NCBI RefSeq assembly: GCF_026642255.1 | Contig: NZ_CP113264.1 | Location: 620,001-684,000 of the forward strand | DNA: 64,000 nucleotides | Reading direction: 5' to 3' | Origin: Streptomonospora nanhaiensis | GTDB lineage: Bacteria; Actinomycetota; Actinomycetes; Streptosporangiales; Streptosporangiaceae | Part shown: in pieces, positions 24,395 to 32,201 of the stretch | Layout: each line of letters begins with the position of its first letter | Numbering within the stretch: the stretch's first letter is position 1 | The notes under the pieces: generated by a model | The model's database searches: none | Told to the model about the DNA's origin: nothing | The model's input: only the letters and a program-made list of their open reading frames with translations | Translations under genes and position numbers: made by a program

Positions 24395-26008
24395 TCAGCC
24401 GCGGTCGAAGGCGGGCGCGAGGGCCGCCTCGAACCGGGCCACCCAGTCGGCGGGGCCGCCCTCCACCCACGGGCAGTCGCGGACGAAGTGCTCCCACTCG
24501 TGCGCCATGGAGTCCCCGGTGAAGCCCGCGCCCTCGCGCAGACGCCGTTCGTCCAGGCCGTCGGCCGCCTCGCCCAGCTCCGCGCGCAGCAGCGGCAGGA
24601 GCAGTTCGCGGGAGAGCCTGTGGCGCTCACCCAGCAGGACGGCGTCGTACAGGTCCTTCCCCTGCGGGTAGGTGTCGGTGTACAGCCACTGCACCTTCCA
24701 GGCGAGGGAGAGCTCCGCGCTCGCCACCGGCACCTCCGCCCCGGCGACCACGGCCCGGACGGGCGGGACGGGCAGGAGCTCGTTGAACACCACGTCGACC
24801 TGCACGGTGCCCGGCGGCACCCCGTCGGCGCTCCACGGGACCACGACGCGGCGCCCCGGGGCCCTCTCGTACGTCCAGATGCCCTCGGTCCGCGCACCGC
24901 CCGCGTCGAAGGAGATCCCTTCGGCGTCCGCGCCCGCGACCGCGGCGACGAGGTCGGCGAACATGCGGTCCGCCGGTTCGCCGAACGGCGCGGTCTCGGC
25001 GGGGACCACCACGAAGTCCAGGTCGCGCGGGCGGCGGGCGGCCTCCCCCGCCCACACAGGCATGGCCATGCTGCCGCGCAGGACGAGGGAGTCGCGCCAG
25101 GGTGTGCGCGCGATCGCCCGCAGGGCGGCCTCCATCGCCCGCCGGTTCGCGTCCCACCAGCGGTCTCCGGCCGCGGGGTCGGCGAACACCGGCTCCCCGG
25201 CCCTGAGGGCGCGGTCGAACTGCTTGAGCGCGGGGTCGAACACCTCCTCCTGGGAGGCGGCCGACCCGGCGGTGTTCGGCAGGAACGTGGCGGGGAGCCG
25301 GTCGTGCACGGGGTCGCCTCCCGGCGGGACCTCCTCGCCCTCGGGGACCGGGGCGGCCCCCAGCCACCCCGCGTCCAGGGACACCGCGGTGTCGTGCACG
25401 ACGAACTCGCGCTCGACCGACAGCACGCGCGGCCGCGGCCCCTCCCCCCGCTCCATCGACACGCCGGCGCCCTGGAGCGCTCGGAACAGCGTGTCCTCGA
25501 GGCGCTGCGCCTCCCGGCGGCCCACCCGCGAACACCGCTGGGTGACGAACCGCTCCTGGCGGCCGTCCTCGCGGATCCTGCGCGCGTTGCGGGACAGCCG
25601 GGCCCGGTGCGGCTCCACGACCGCGGAGAGCGCGCCGAGGTCGGCCCCCGACGGGAGCAGCAGCTTGACGTGCGTCTCGAAGTAGGTCCCTCCGGGGAGT
25701 ACGGCCGCGGCCCCGCGCGTCGCGGGGACGCCGGCGTTCTCCCTGGGCACCTCGATCTTGGTGCGGACGACCGCGAACCCGGCCTCCGCCAGCCGTCCGG
25801 CCCACCGCTCGGCCAGGGCGATCGCCTCCTCCAGGGTGCCCTTGCCGTGGAACGTGACCATCGGCTGGGAGGGCGACTCCCCGCGGTCCAGCTCGATGTG
25901 CGTGAACTTGAGCCCGACCCCCTCCGCCCACCGGGCGGCCCCCGACACGTGTTCCGGGGTCGGCGCTGCCAATGTCAGGTGGGTCTCGAAGTGGCCGAAG
26001 AACTCCAT
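24395..26008 (-). CDS. Nucleotidyltransferase (AbiEii-like) with duplicated N-terminal domain
   Basis: 537 residues. The C-terminal half has a nucleotidyltransferase look: LRGSMAMPVW, then RRPRDLDFVVV with the paired acidic residues, a later Asp in TVQVDVVFNE, and KVQWLYTD..GKDLYDAVLL, which resembles AbiEii/DUF1814 proteins. The N-terminal 270 residues begin FFGHFETHLTL, and a second segment near residue 115 begins TYFETHVKLLL, suggesting an internal duplication. I do not recognise that domain. AbiEii proteins are toxins of abortive-infection systems, but no AbiEi-type antitoxin gene is adjacent, so a toxin role is unproven. The start at 26008 has AGGAGA eight bases upstream. Confidence 0.65.
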   Translation of the reverse strand: MEFFGHFETHLTLAAPTPEHVSGAARWAEGVGLKFTHIELDRGESPSQPMVTFHGKGTLEEAIALAERWAGRLAEAGFAVVRTKIEVPRENAGVPATRGAAAVLPGGTYFETHVKLLLPSGADLGALSAVVEPHRARLSRNARRIREDGRQERFVTQRCSRVGRREAQRLEDTLFRALQGAGVSMERGEGPRPRVLSVEREFVVHDTAVSLDAGWLGAAPVPEGEEVPPGGDPVHDRLPATFLPNTAGSAASQEEVFDPALKQFDRALRAGEPVFADPAAGDRWWDANRRAMEAALRAIARTPWRDSLVLRGSMAMPVWAGEAARRPRDLDFVVVPAETAPFGEPADRMFADLVAAVAGADAEGISFDAGGARTEGIWTYERAPGRRVVVPWSADGVPPGTVQVDVVFNELLPVPPVRAVVAGAEVPVASAELSLAWKVQWLYTDTYPQGKDLYDAVLLGERHRLSRELLLPLLRAELGEAADGLDERRLREGAGFTGDSMAHEWEHFVRDCPWVEGGPADWVARFEAALAPAFDRG

Positions 26009-26028
26009 CGGGTGCCTTCTCCTGTTTC

Positions 26029-26074
26029 GGGGCGAGGGGGCGAGGGGGCGAGGGGGCGAGGGGGCGGACGCACG
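26029..26074. repeat. 8-bp tandem repeat, GGGGCGAG x 5.75
   Basis: Five perfect copies of GGGGCGAG (26029-26068) and a partial sixth (26069-26074). The array lies 21-66 bases upstream of the nucleotidyltransferase start, in its presumed leader or promoter. Short perfect arrays of this kind change copy number by slippage. Confidence 0.9.
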
Positions 26075-26183
26075 GAACGTGCCGGCGGCGGGGCACCCCC
26101 GCCGACCGCGCCCGGCAGGCGCGCGAGACGGGACGCGCACCGCCCGGCGGCGGTTCCGGACGCGGGCCGTCCCGGTCCGGGGC

Positions 26184-26774
26184 TCAGCGCGGGGCGAGGC
26201 CCTCGAAGAGGACCCGGACCACCTCGGCCAGGCTCTCCTCGACCTTCTCGGGCGGGGCCGCGGCCTTGAGCGTGGCGAAACCGTGCAGGGCGGCGGAGAC
26301 GGTCATGGCGACGGGCCAGGGGTCGCCCCCGGCGATCTCGCCGTCGGACTGGCCGTCGACGATGGGCCGCACCACCGTGTCGAGCAGCCGCTCCATGGCG
26401 GCGGACAGCTGCGCGGAGGACCGGGGGTCGTGCTTGCGCGCGTACATCAGGTCGAGCAGTGCCGCGTTGTCGATCGCGAACCCCACGTAGGTCCGGGCCA
26501 GGGCCAGTACGCGGGTCCGGACGCCGTCCTCCCCGACGGCGGCCAGGGCGTCTTCGAGGCGTCCGGTGAGTCGGTCGAACCCGGTGAGCGCCAGCGCGTC
26601 GAGGAGGGCCTGCTTGTCCTTGAAGTGGCGGCCGGGCGCGGCGTGGCTCACCCCCGCCTCGCGGGCGAGCTCGCGCAGGGACAGCGCGGACGGACCGCGT
26701 TCGGCGAGAGCGCGCTCGGCGTTGGCGATCAGTGCGGCGCGCAGGTCTCCGTGGTGGTAGGGGCGGTCGGCCAT
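26184..26774 (-). CDS. TetR-family repressor
   Basis: 196 residues. The N-terminal helix-turn-helix is clear: ADRPYHHGDLRAALIANAERAL, then LSLRELAREAGVSHAAPGRHFKDKQALL. The C-terminal part is a TetR ligand-binding helical bundle. It is divergent from the SDR gene at 26858, and a perfect palindrome lies between them, so it most likely represses that gene and itself. The start was placed at MADRPYHHGD, the usual N-terminus for this subgroup, though in-frame ATGs exist at 26786 and upstream. Confidence 0.88.
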   Translation of the reverse strand: MADRPYHHGDLRAALIANAERALAERGPSALSLRELAREAGVSHAAPGRHFKDKQALLDALALTGFDRLTGRLEDALAAVGEDGVRTRVLALARTYVGFAIDNAALLDLMYARKHDPRSSAQLSAAMERLLDTVVRPIVDGQSDGEIAGGDPWPVAMTVSAALHGFATLKAAAPPEKVEESLAEVVRVLFEGLAPR

Positions 26775-26815
26775 GCCGCCCAGCATAAACGGAGGTGTCG
26801 ACGTCCCCCCCATTG

Positions 26816-26851
26816 TTGTCATTGACAACTTGTCGGGGGCTCGCCTACCGT
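26816..26851 (+). promoter_or_regulatory. Palindromic operator overlapping a promoter; probable leaderless transcript
   Basis: TTGTCA-T-TGACAA (26816-26828) is a perfect palindrome. It contains a consensus -35 TTGACA (26822-26827), with TACCGT (26846-26851) as a -10 at 18 bases spacing. The SDR ATG follows only seven bases after that -10, so transcription would begin at or next to the start codon. A TetR dimer bound here would block the promoter. Confidence 0.65.
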
Positions 26852-26857
26852 GGCGGG

Positions 26858-27751
26858 ATGGACACCTCACAGGTCACCATCCCCGACCTCGGCGGCCGCA
26901 CCGCGATCGTCACCGGAGCCAACAGCGGCCTGGGGGTCGAGACCACGCGCATGCTGGTCGCGGCGGGGGCCCGCGTCGTCATGGCGGTGCGGGACGAGGT
27001 CAAGGGCCGGGCGGCGGCGGACAGCGTCGGCGGCGACACCGAGGTGCGCCGGCTCGACCTCGCCGACCTGGCGTCCGTGCGGGAGTTCGCCGACCGCTGG
27101 GAGGGCGACCTCCACCTCCTGATCAACAACGCGGGCATCATGGCGGTCGCGCAGGGGACCACCAGGGACGGCTTCGAACTCCAGTTCGGCACCAACCACC
27201 TCGGCCACTTCGCGCTCACGAACCTCCTCCTGGAGCACATCACCGGCCGGGTCGTCACCCTCTCCTCGGGGCTGCACCGCAGTGCGCCGGGCATCGACTT
27301 CGACGACGTCAACCTGGAGCGCGGCTACACCCCCTACCGGGCCTACAACCAGTCCAAGCTCGCGAACCTGCTGTTCACGCTGGAGCTACAGCGCCGCTTG
27401 GAGGACGCCGGCTCCCCGGTGCTGTCCACGGCCGCCCACCCCGGCTACGCGGCGACCGGCCTCCAGAGCCACGGCGCCAACCCGGTCTCCCGAGCCCTCC
27501 TGCTCCTTGGCAACCGGGTCCTCGCCCAGAGCCCCGCCCACGGCGCGCTGCCCACGATCTTCGCCGCCACCCAGGACGTGCCGGGCGCTGCCTTCGCCGG
27601 CCCCAAGGCCATGGGCGGGTTGCGCGGCGCCCCCGCGCTCTCCAGCCGGAGCGAGGCCGCCTGGGACGGGCGCGCCGCCAAGCGTCTCTGGGCGCTGTCG
27701 GAGGAGCTGACCGGGGTCGCGTTCCCGCTCCGGCCGAAGGACCGCGGCTGA
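26858..27751 (+). CDS. SDR oxidoreductase (retinol-dehydrogenase-like)
   Basis: 297 residues. It has TGANSGLG (residues 21-28), NNAG, a catalytic Ser in LSSGLHRSA and YNQSK with Tyr and Lys, the classical SDR set. The body ATHPGY-like AAHPGYAATGL segment and length near 300 match the WW-oxidoreductase/retinol dehydrogenase-like group. The substrate is unknown. It is under probable control of the divergent TetR. The ATG at 26858 fits a leaderless start, as there is no Shine-Dalgarno. Confidence 0.85.
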   Translation: MDTSQVTIPDLGGRTAIVTGANSGLGVETTRMLVAAGARVVMAVRDEVKGRAAADSVGGDTEVRRLDLADLASVREFADRWEGDLHLLINNAGIMAVAQGTTRDGFELQFGTNHLGHFALTNLLLEHITGRVVTLSSGLHRSAPGIDFDDVNLERGYTPYRAYNQSKLANLLFTLELQRRLEDAGSPVLSTAAHPGYAATGLQSHGANPVSRALLLLGNRVLAQSPAHGALPTIFAATQDVPGAAFAGPKAMGGLRGAPALSSRSEAAWDGRAAKRLWALSEELTGVAFPLRPKDRG

Positions 27752-27786
27752 GCGGACCGCCCGGAACACGGGGACCGGCCCCGGGC

Positions 27787-27822
27787 ACGGAGGGTCCCGC
27801 CGAACCCGGCGGGACCCTCCGT
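27787..27822. terminator. Bidirectional hairpin terminator
   Basis: A perfect 16-base-pair stem (27787-27802 with 27807-27822) closes on the loop AACC, between the convergent SDR and penicillin-acylase genes. No long T-run follows, as is usual in this kind of genome. Confidence 0.85.
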
Positions 27823-27836
27823 CGTCCGCAGCCCCG

Positions 27837-30389
27837 CTACGGGGTGAGCACCAGCTCGTCGACGGCGGCCTCCCGCACCGCCTCCTCGCTGACGACGAAC
27901 GGCAGGGTCCCGCCCCCGCTCCACGGCTCCAGCTGGTCGTCGTAGTGGGGGTGGAAGGCGTGGCCGGAGTTCCCGGTGAGGTGGATCCACGTGGACGCGT
28001 CCCGGTCGGACAGGTCCACCACCATCCGCATCGACGGCACCGCGGTGATCCCGTAGCCCTCGGCGTCGTTCCAGCCGGTGGCGTTCACGATGCCGGAGCC
28101 GCCGGAGCTCTCCACCGGGCCCCGGTTGAACAGCCACTCGACCGGTCCGATCCCGGACGTGCCGAACGACTCGTGGGTCGCCGTGAGGGTGTGCAGGTCG
28201 CCCCAGCGCCAGTCGGCGGGCTCGTCGCCCAGCAGCTCCGTCAGCTCCGCCGCGGCGGCGTCCATCGCGGCGGCCAGCACCTCGTCGCGCCCGCTCGCCT
28301 CCGTGCCCCGCCACCAGTCCGAGTCGGGGTCGTCGAGCAGGCCGCCCACCACGTACATCCCGCGCGAGTTCCCGCTCATCGCGTACGGCTCCAGCTCGTC
28401 GAACAGCAGGGGGAGCAGGTGCCGCCAGGTGGCCTGGTAGAACGCGGCCCCGGCCGAGTCCGTGTCGGTGAACAGGTCCCAGTCGCGCAGCTGCTCCTGG
28501 GCCCGGGCGGCGACGCCGTCCACCTCGGCCTCCAGCAGGTGCGGGACGACGTCGACGGCCCCGCCGTGGTAGGAGTCCATGTGGATGTCCGACATGTCCT
28601 GGCCGTCGACCGGTCCGTCCGCGAGGGCCGCGTCCAGCAGGTCGTTGATCCGCTGGGAGCGGTAGCCGTAGTCCCAGTCGTCGGTGAGCATGTGCTCGTA
28701 GTCGGCGTCCACACCCGACTGGTTCGCGGTGACGATGACGCCCGACTCGGGGTTGTACACGCTCGGCAGCTCGTCGAAGGGGATGTAGTCCTCCCAGTCG
28801 TAGTCGGAGTCCCACCCGGGGGCGGGGTAGCGGCCGTCGCCCCTGCCGCGGACCGGCACCGCGCCGGGCGCCTGGTAGCCGATGTTGCCCTCGTTGTCGG
28901 CGTAGACGAGGTTCTGCGCGGGGACGTCGAACTGGCTCGCGGCCTCACGGAAGCCGTCCCAGTCGCGGGCCCGGTTGAGGGTGAAGATCGCCTCCGCCGT
29001 GGTGCCCGGGCTCAGCGCGGTCCACTGGAGGGAGACCGCGTACTCGCCGCCGTCCGCGCCCTCCGGCCCGGCGTCCTCCGCGACGGCGGCCAGCCCCTCG
29101 CCCACGGCGGTGTCGGACATCAGCGGGCCGTGGTGGGTGGAGCGGACGACGATGTCGACGTCGTCGCCTCCGGCGACCCGGATGGTCTCCTCCCGGGTCT
29201 CCAGCGGCAGGGTCTCGCCGTCGACCACGTAGCCGTCGCCGTCGATCTCCTCGACGAACAGGTCCATGACGTCGGGGTTGAGGTTGGTGAACCCCCACGC
29301 GATCGACTCGTTCTGCCCGATCACCACGCCGGGCAGCCCGGAGAAGCTGAACCCGCTGACGTCGAACGGGCAGGCGTCGGTGATCTCGGTGCAGTGCAGC
29401 CCGATCTGGTACCAGGTGGACGGCATCGACGCGCCCAGGTGGGGGTCGTTGGCCAGGAGCGGGAGGCCGCTCTCGGTGTGCTCGCCGCCGACGACCCACG
29501 AGTTGGAGCCCAGGTCGGGGCTGGTGCTGGGGCCGAGCATGCGCGGCAGCGACGCGGCGGCGTCCGCCACCCCGGACAGGGCCGGGACGACGCCCTCGGG
29601 GAGTTCGGGGGCGCGGCGCTCGTCGCCCTCCGGCGGACCGTCCCCGGACCCGCCCTCCTCGCCCGGGACGATGTGCTCGCCGGTGTCCGTGATGGGCTCG
29701 TGCTCCTCGAACGGGTAGGCCGGGTAGAGGTCCTCGACCTGCTCCTCGGTCAGCCCGGCGTCGAGGAGCTGGGCGCGCTCGGTCTCCTCCTGCATGTTGC
29801 CGCCCAGGTCCCAGGCCATGGCCTTGAGCCAGGCGAGGCTGTCGACGGGGCTCCACTCCTCGATGCCGTGCCCCCCGTTGAGCACGGCCAGGAGGCCGTA
29901 CTCCAGGCTCGCCGCCGCGCCGTCGTGCCCGTCCAGCCACGCGTTGACGCCGTCCGCGTAGGAGTCGAGGTAGCCCCGCGTCTCGGGGGTCAGGAGCTCG
30001 TACTCCTGCTCGGCGACGTGCCGCCAGCCCATGGTGCGCAGGTAGACGTCGGTGTCCACCTGGTCGGGGCCGAACAGCTCGGCGGTGCGCCCCGCCGTGA
30101 CGTGGCGGCGGAAGTCCATCTCCCAGAACCGGTCCTGGGCGTGGGTGAACCCCTGTGCCATGAAGAGGTCGCGGGTGTTGTCGGCGTAGACGTGCGCGAC
30201 GCCGTTGCCGTCGCGCAGCACGGTGACCTGTGACTCCAGCCCCGGGAGGGCGAGTTCGCCCGAGGTCTCGGGGAAGGATCTCCGGACGGTCCAGACCCCG
30301 AGGAGCGCGGCGACGAGCACCAGGGCCGTCACGGTCGCCAGAAAGCCCAGAAGTACACGAACAAGCACACGCTTACGCATTACACCCAT
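27837..30389 (-). CDS. Penicillin acylase family Ntn hydrolase (amidase)
   Basis: 850 residues. A basic N-terminus with a hydrophobic helix (residues 7-32) gives a signal anchor. The alpha-chain start DGNGVAHVYA and FTHAQDRFWEMD is typical of the family. The autocatalytic nucleophile is Ser295 of LGSNSWVV; cleavage before it separates alpha and beta chains. A Gly/Glu-rich spacer (about residues 240-262) may be the excised linker. Members deacylate beta-lactams, cyclic lipopeptides or acyl-homoserine lactones; specificity cannot be told here. Single gene, probably monocistronic. Confidence 0.9.
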   Translation of the reverse strand: MGVMRKRVLVRVLLGFLATVTALVLVAALLGVWTVRRSFPETSGELALPGLESQVTVLRDGNGVAHVYADNTRDLFMAQGFTHAQDRFWEMDFRRHVTAGRTAELFGPDQVDTDVYLRTMGWRHVAEQEYELLTPETRGYLDSYADGVNAWLDGHDGAAASLEYGLLAVLNGGHGIEEWSPVDSLAWLKAMAWDLGGNMQEETERAQLLDAGLTEEQVEDLYPAYPFEEHEPITDTGEHIVPGEEGGSGDGPPEGDERRAPELPEGVVPALSGVADAAASLPRMLGPSTSPDLGSNSWVVGGEHTESGLPLLANDPHLGASMPSTWYQIGLHCTEITDACPFDVSGFSFSGLPGVVIGQNESIAWGFTNLNPDVMDLFVEEIDGDGYVVDGETLPLETREETIRVAGGDDVDIVVRSTHHGPLMSDTAVGEGLAAVAEDAGPEGADGGEYAVSLQWTALSPGTTAEAIFTLNRARDWDGFREAASQFDVPAQNLVYADNEGNIGYQAPGAVPVRGRGDGRYPAPGWDSDYDWEDYIPFDELPSVYNPESGVIVTANQSGVDADYEHMLTDDWDYGYRSQRINDLLDAALADGPVDGQDMSDIHMDSYHGGAVDVVPHLLEAEVDGVAARAQEQLRDWDLFTDTDSAGAAFYQATWRHLLPLLFDELEPYAMSGNSRGMYVVGGLLDDPDSDWWRGTEASGRDEVLAAAMDAAAAELTELLGDEPADWRWGDLHTLTATHESFGTSGIGPVEWLFNRGPVESSGGSGIVNATGWNDAEGYGITAVPSMRMVVDLSDRDASTWIHLTGNSGHAFHPHYDDQLEPWSGGGTLPFVVSEEAVREAAVDELVLTP

Positions 30390-30528
30390 GGCGGAACCCT
30401 AGAGTGCCCGAGGTCACAGTCTCTAGTGGTCGGCATGTGTGGGCCCAAGTCGTTACCAACTGGTACGCCCGGGTCGGCGGCCCCGCCGGCGCGGGCCGGG
30501 GTGGTTCGCGCCCCGGCCGCGGAGGGGG

Positions 30529-31518
30529 TCAGGAGCCGAGCACCTCCGCCAGGCGCTCGGCGACCATCGGGACGCTGTAGTAGTCCATGCGGAAGGACGC
30601 GGCGCCGAGGGTGAACACCCGGTCCTCCTCCCAGGCGGGGATGTTCTCCAGGGTGGGGGAGGCCTCCAGGTAGTCCTCGATCTCCTGGCCCTGGGTGTTG
30701 ACGAACAGCAGCGTGGCGTCGCCGAAGTCCGAGGCGCGCTCGGCCGACAGCTCGACGATGTCGCCGCGCTCCCCGCCCTGGCCGCCCGGTGCGGCGACGT
30801 CGTCGGGCAGTGCGTGGACGGTGAGCCCGAGGTCGGTGGCCAGGCGTCCCTGCGCGGACTCCTCGGTGAACACGTTGAACCCGTTCGGGGTGCCGGTCAG
30901 GATGACCACGTCGTGCGCGGTGTCCAGGTCCGCGGAGACCTCCTCGACCAGTGCCTCGTACTCGGCGGTGATCTCCTCGGCCCGGTCCTGGCGCGCGAAG
31001 GTCTCGGCGTACTGGTCGGTGGTGTCCAGCCAGGCCGTGTCGGACTCGCCGTGCACGACGGTGGGGGCGATTCCGGAGAGCTGTTCGTACAGCTCCTCGG
31101 GGACGGTGTCGGCGCCGAACCCGTTGCCGACGATGAGGTCGGGCTCCGCGGCGGCGACCGCCTCCAGGCCGACCTCCGGGCCGGGCAGGGGCTCGACGCC
31201 CCGCTCGTCGGCGGTCTGCGCCCACTGGGCGAAGAAGCCCTTGTCGTCGGTGAGGGCGGAGGTGCCCGTGACGCCCGACGCGACCACGGGGACGTCCAGG
31301 CTCAGGAGGAGGGGCGTGCTGGTGACGCTGACCGAGACGACCCTCTCGGGTTCCGCGGGGATCTCGGTGTCTCCGTAGAGGTGGGTGACGGTGCGGGTCT
31401 CCCCCTCGCCGGCGGGGGACACTGCGGTGTCCCCGGCGCCGCAGCCCGCGAGGAGGAGGACGAGGGTCGCGGCGGCCGCGCCGGTGGTTAGGGTGGCGGA
31501 GACAGGTGCTTGCTTCAT
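30529..31518 (-). CDS. Siderophore ABC transporter substrate-binding lipoprotein
   Basis: 329 residues. A lipobox LLLAGC with Cys26 predicts membrane anchoring. The fold is that of periplasmic-binding (FepB/FhuD) class III: VTHLYGDTEIPAEPERVVSVS at the start, EPDLIVGNG in the middle and SVPMVAERLAEVL at the end. It delivers ferric siderophore to a permease, but no permease or ATPase gene follows in the window. An iron box lies 12 bases upstream of the start codon, so expression should rise when iron is scarce. Confidence 0.88.
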   Translation of the reverse strand: MKQAPVSATLTTGAAAATLVLLLAGCGAGDTAVSPAGEGETRTVTHLYGDTEIPAEPERVVSVSVTSTPLLLSLDVPVVASGVTGTSALTDDKGFFAQWAQTADERGVEPLPGPEVGLEAVAAAEPDLIVGNGFGADTVPEELYEQLSGIAPTVVHGESDTAWLDTTDQYAETFARQDRAEEITAEYEALVEEVSADLDTAHDVVILTGTPNGFNVFTEESAQGRLATDLGLTVHALPDDVAAPGGQGGERGDIVELSAERASDFGDATLLFVNTQGQEIEDYLEASPTLENIPAWEEDRVFTLGAASFRMDYYSVPMVAERLAEVLGS

Positions 31519-31529
31519 GACAAGAATAG

Positions 31530-31548
31530 TTAGGTATGGCTATCCTAA
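31530..31548. promoter_or_regulatory. IdeR/DmdR-type iron box
   Basis: TTAGGTATGGCTATCCTAA matches the consensus TTAGGTTAGGCTAACCTAA at 16 of 19 positions and is itself nearly palindromic. It lies between the divergent binding-protein and MarR genes and can repress both with iron-loaded IdeR/DmdR1. Confidence 0.88.
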
Positions 31549-31576
31549 ATGTCAATCCGGTAGAGTGCGAGGAACG

Positions 31577-32047
31577 ATGACCACGTCACGGCCGTCCCCC
31601 CGAAGCACCCCTCCGGCCCGCAAGGACACCGGGGTGCCGTCCGCCCGCGCGGCGGGCGAGGCCCTGTTCCGCGTGGCCCAGCGCCTGGAGCGGCTGCTCG
31701 GCGGTCTCGCGGCGGAGCACGGCCTCACCGTGTTCCAGGCGCGTGCGCTCCGGGCCCTGCACGACACCGCGTCGCAGAGCGCGCTGGCCCGGCAGCTGGG
31801 CTGCACGGCCTCGCGCGTGTCGATCGTCACGGGCGAGCTGGAGGCGCGCGGGCTCGTGCGCAGGGTCGCCGCGGTCAGCGACCGGCGCATGCGCGTGGCC
31901 CGCCCCACGGAGGAGGGCAGCCGCGTGGTCGACGCGATCGGAGCGGGGCTGAACGCCCGGTCGCCGCTCTCGACGGCCCTCTCCGAGGACGAGGTGGTCG
32001 CCCTGTACGGGCTCCTCGCCGAGGTCGAGGCCGCCCCCGAGGACTGA
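31577..32047 (+). CDS. MarR-family regulator
   Basis: 156 residues with the winged-helix core (LTVFQARALRALHD, SALARQLGCTASRVSIVTGELEARGLVRR, VSDRRMRVARPTEEG) of MarR proteins. CGAGGA precedes the ATG at 31577. It is divergent from the siderophore-binding lipoprotein, shares its iron box, and is followed 154 bases later by the esterase gene. It may be part of an iron-acquisition unit, or may simply border it. Longer in-frame starts upstream would run through the iron box and are rejected. Confidence 0.85.
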   Translation: MTTSRPSPRSTPPARKDTGVPSARAAGEALFRVAQRLERLLGGLAAEHGLTVFQARALRALHDTASQSALARQLGCTASRVSIVTGELEARGLVRRVAAVSDRRMRVARPTEEGSRVVDAIGAGLNARSPLSTALSEDEVVALYGLLAEVEAAPED

Positions 32048-32201
32048 CGCCGGCCGCCGTCCGGTCCGCACCCGGGCCCGTTCCCGGTCCTGCCTGCCCC
32101 GGGAACGGGCCCGGTCCGCTCCGTCGCCCGGATCCCGCACGCCTCCGTCCGTCCCGTCCGCCCCGCCCACGACACGAGAAGCCGGAGAGGCCGAACCGCC
32201 C

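Noticed and set aside
26029..26074. CRISPR-like repeat
   Set aside because: Units are contiguous 8-mers without spacers and no cas genes exist in the window.
26184..26774. TetR gene as an ArpA/ScbR-type butyrolactone receptor for the AfsA cassette
   Set aside because: Its N-terminus (ADRPYHHGDLR) and divergent SDR partner with a private operator are those of an ordinary TetR repressor; it is also 10 kb outside the cluster.
27945..30233. 762-residue plus-strand open frame
   Set aside because: Antisense shadow of the penicillin acylase gene, whose motifs are complete.
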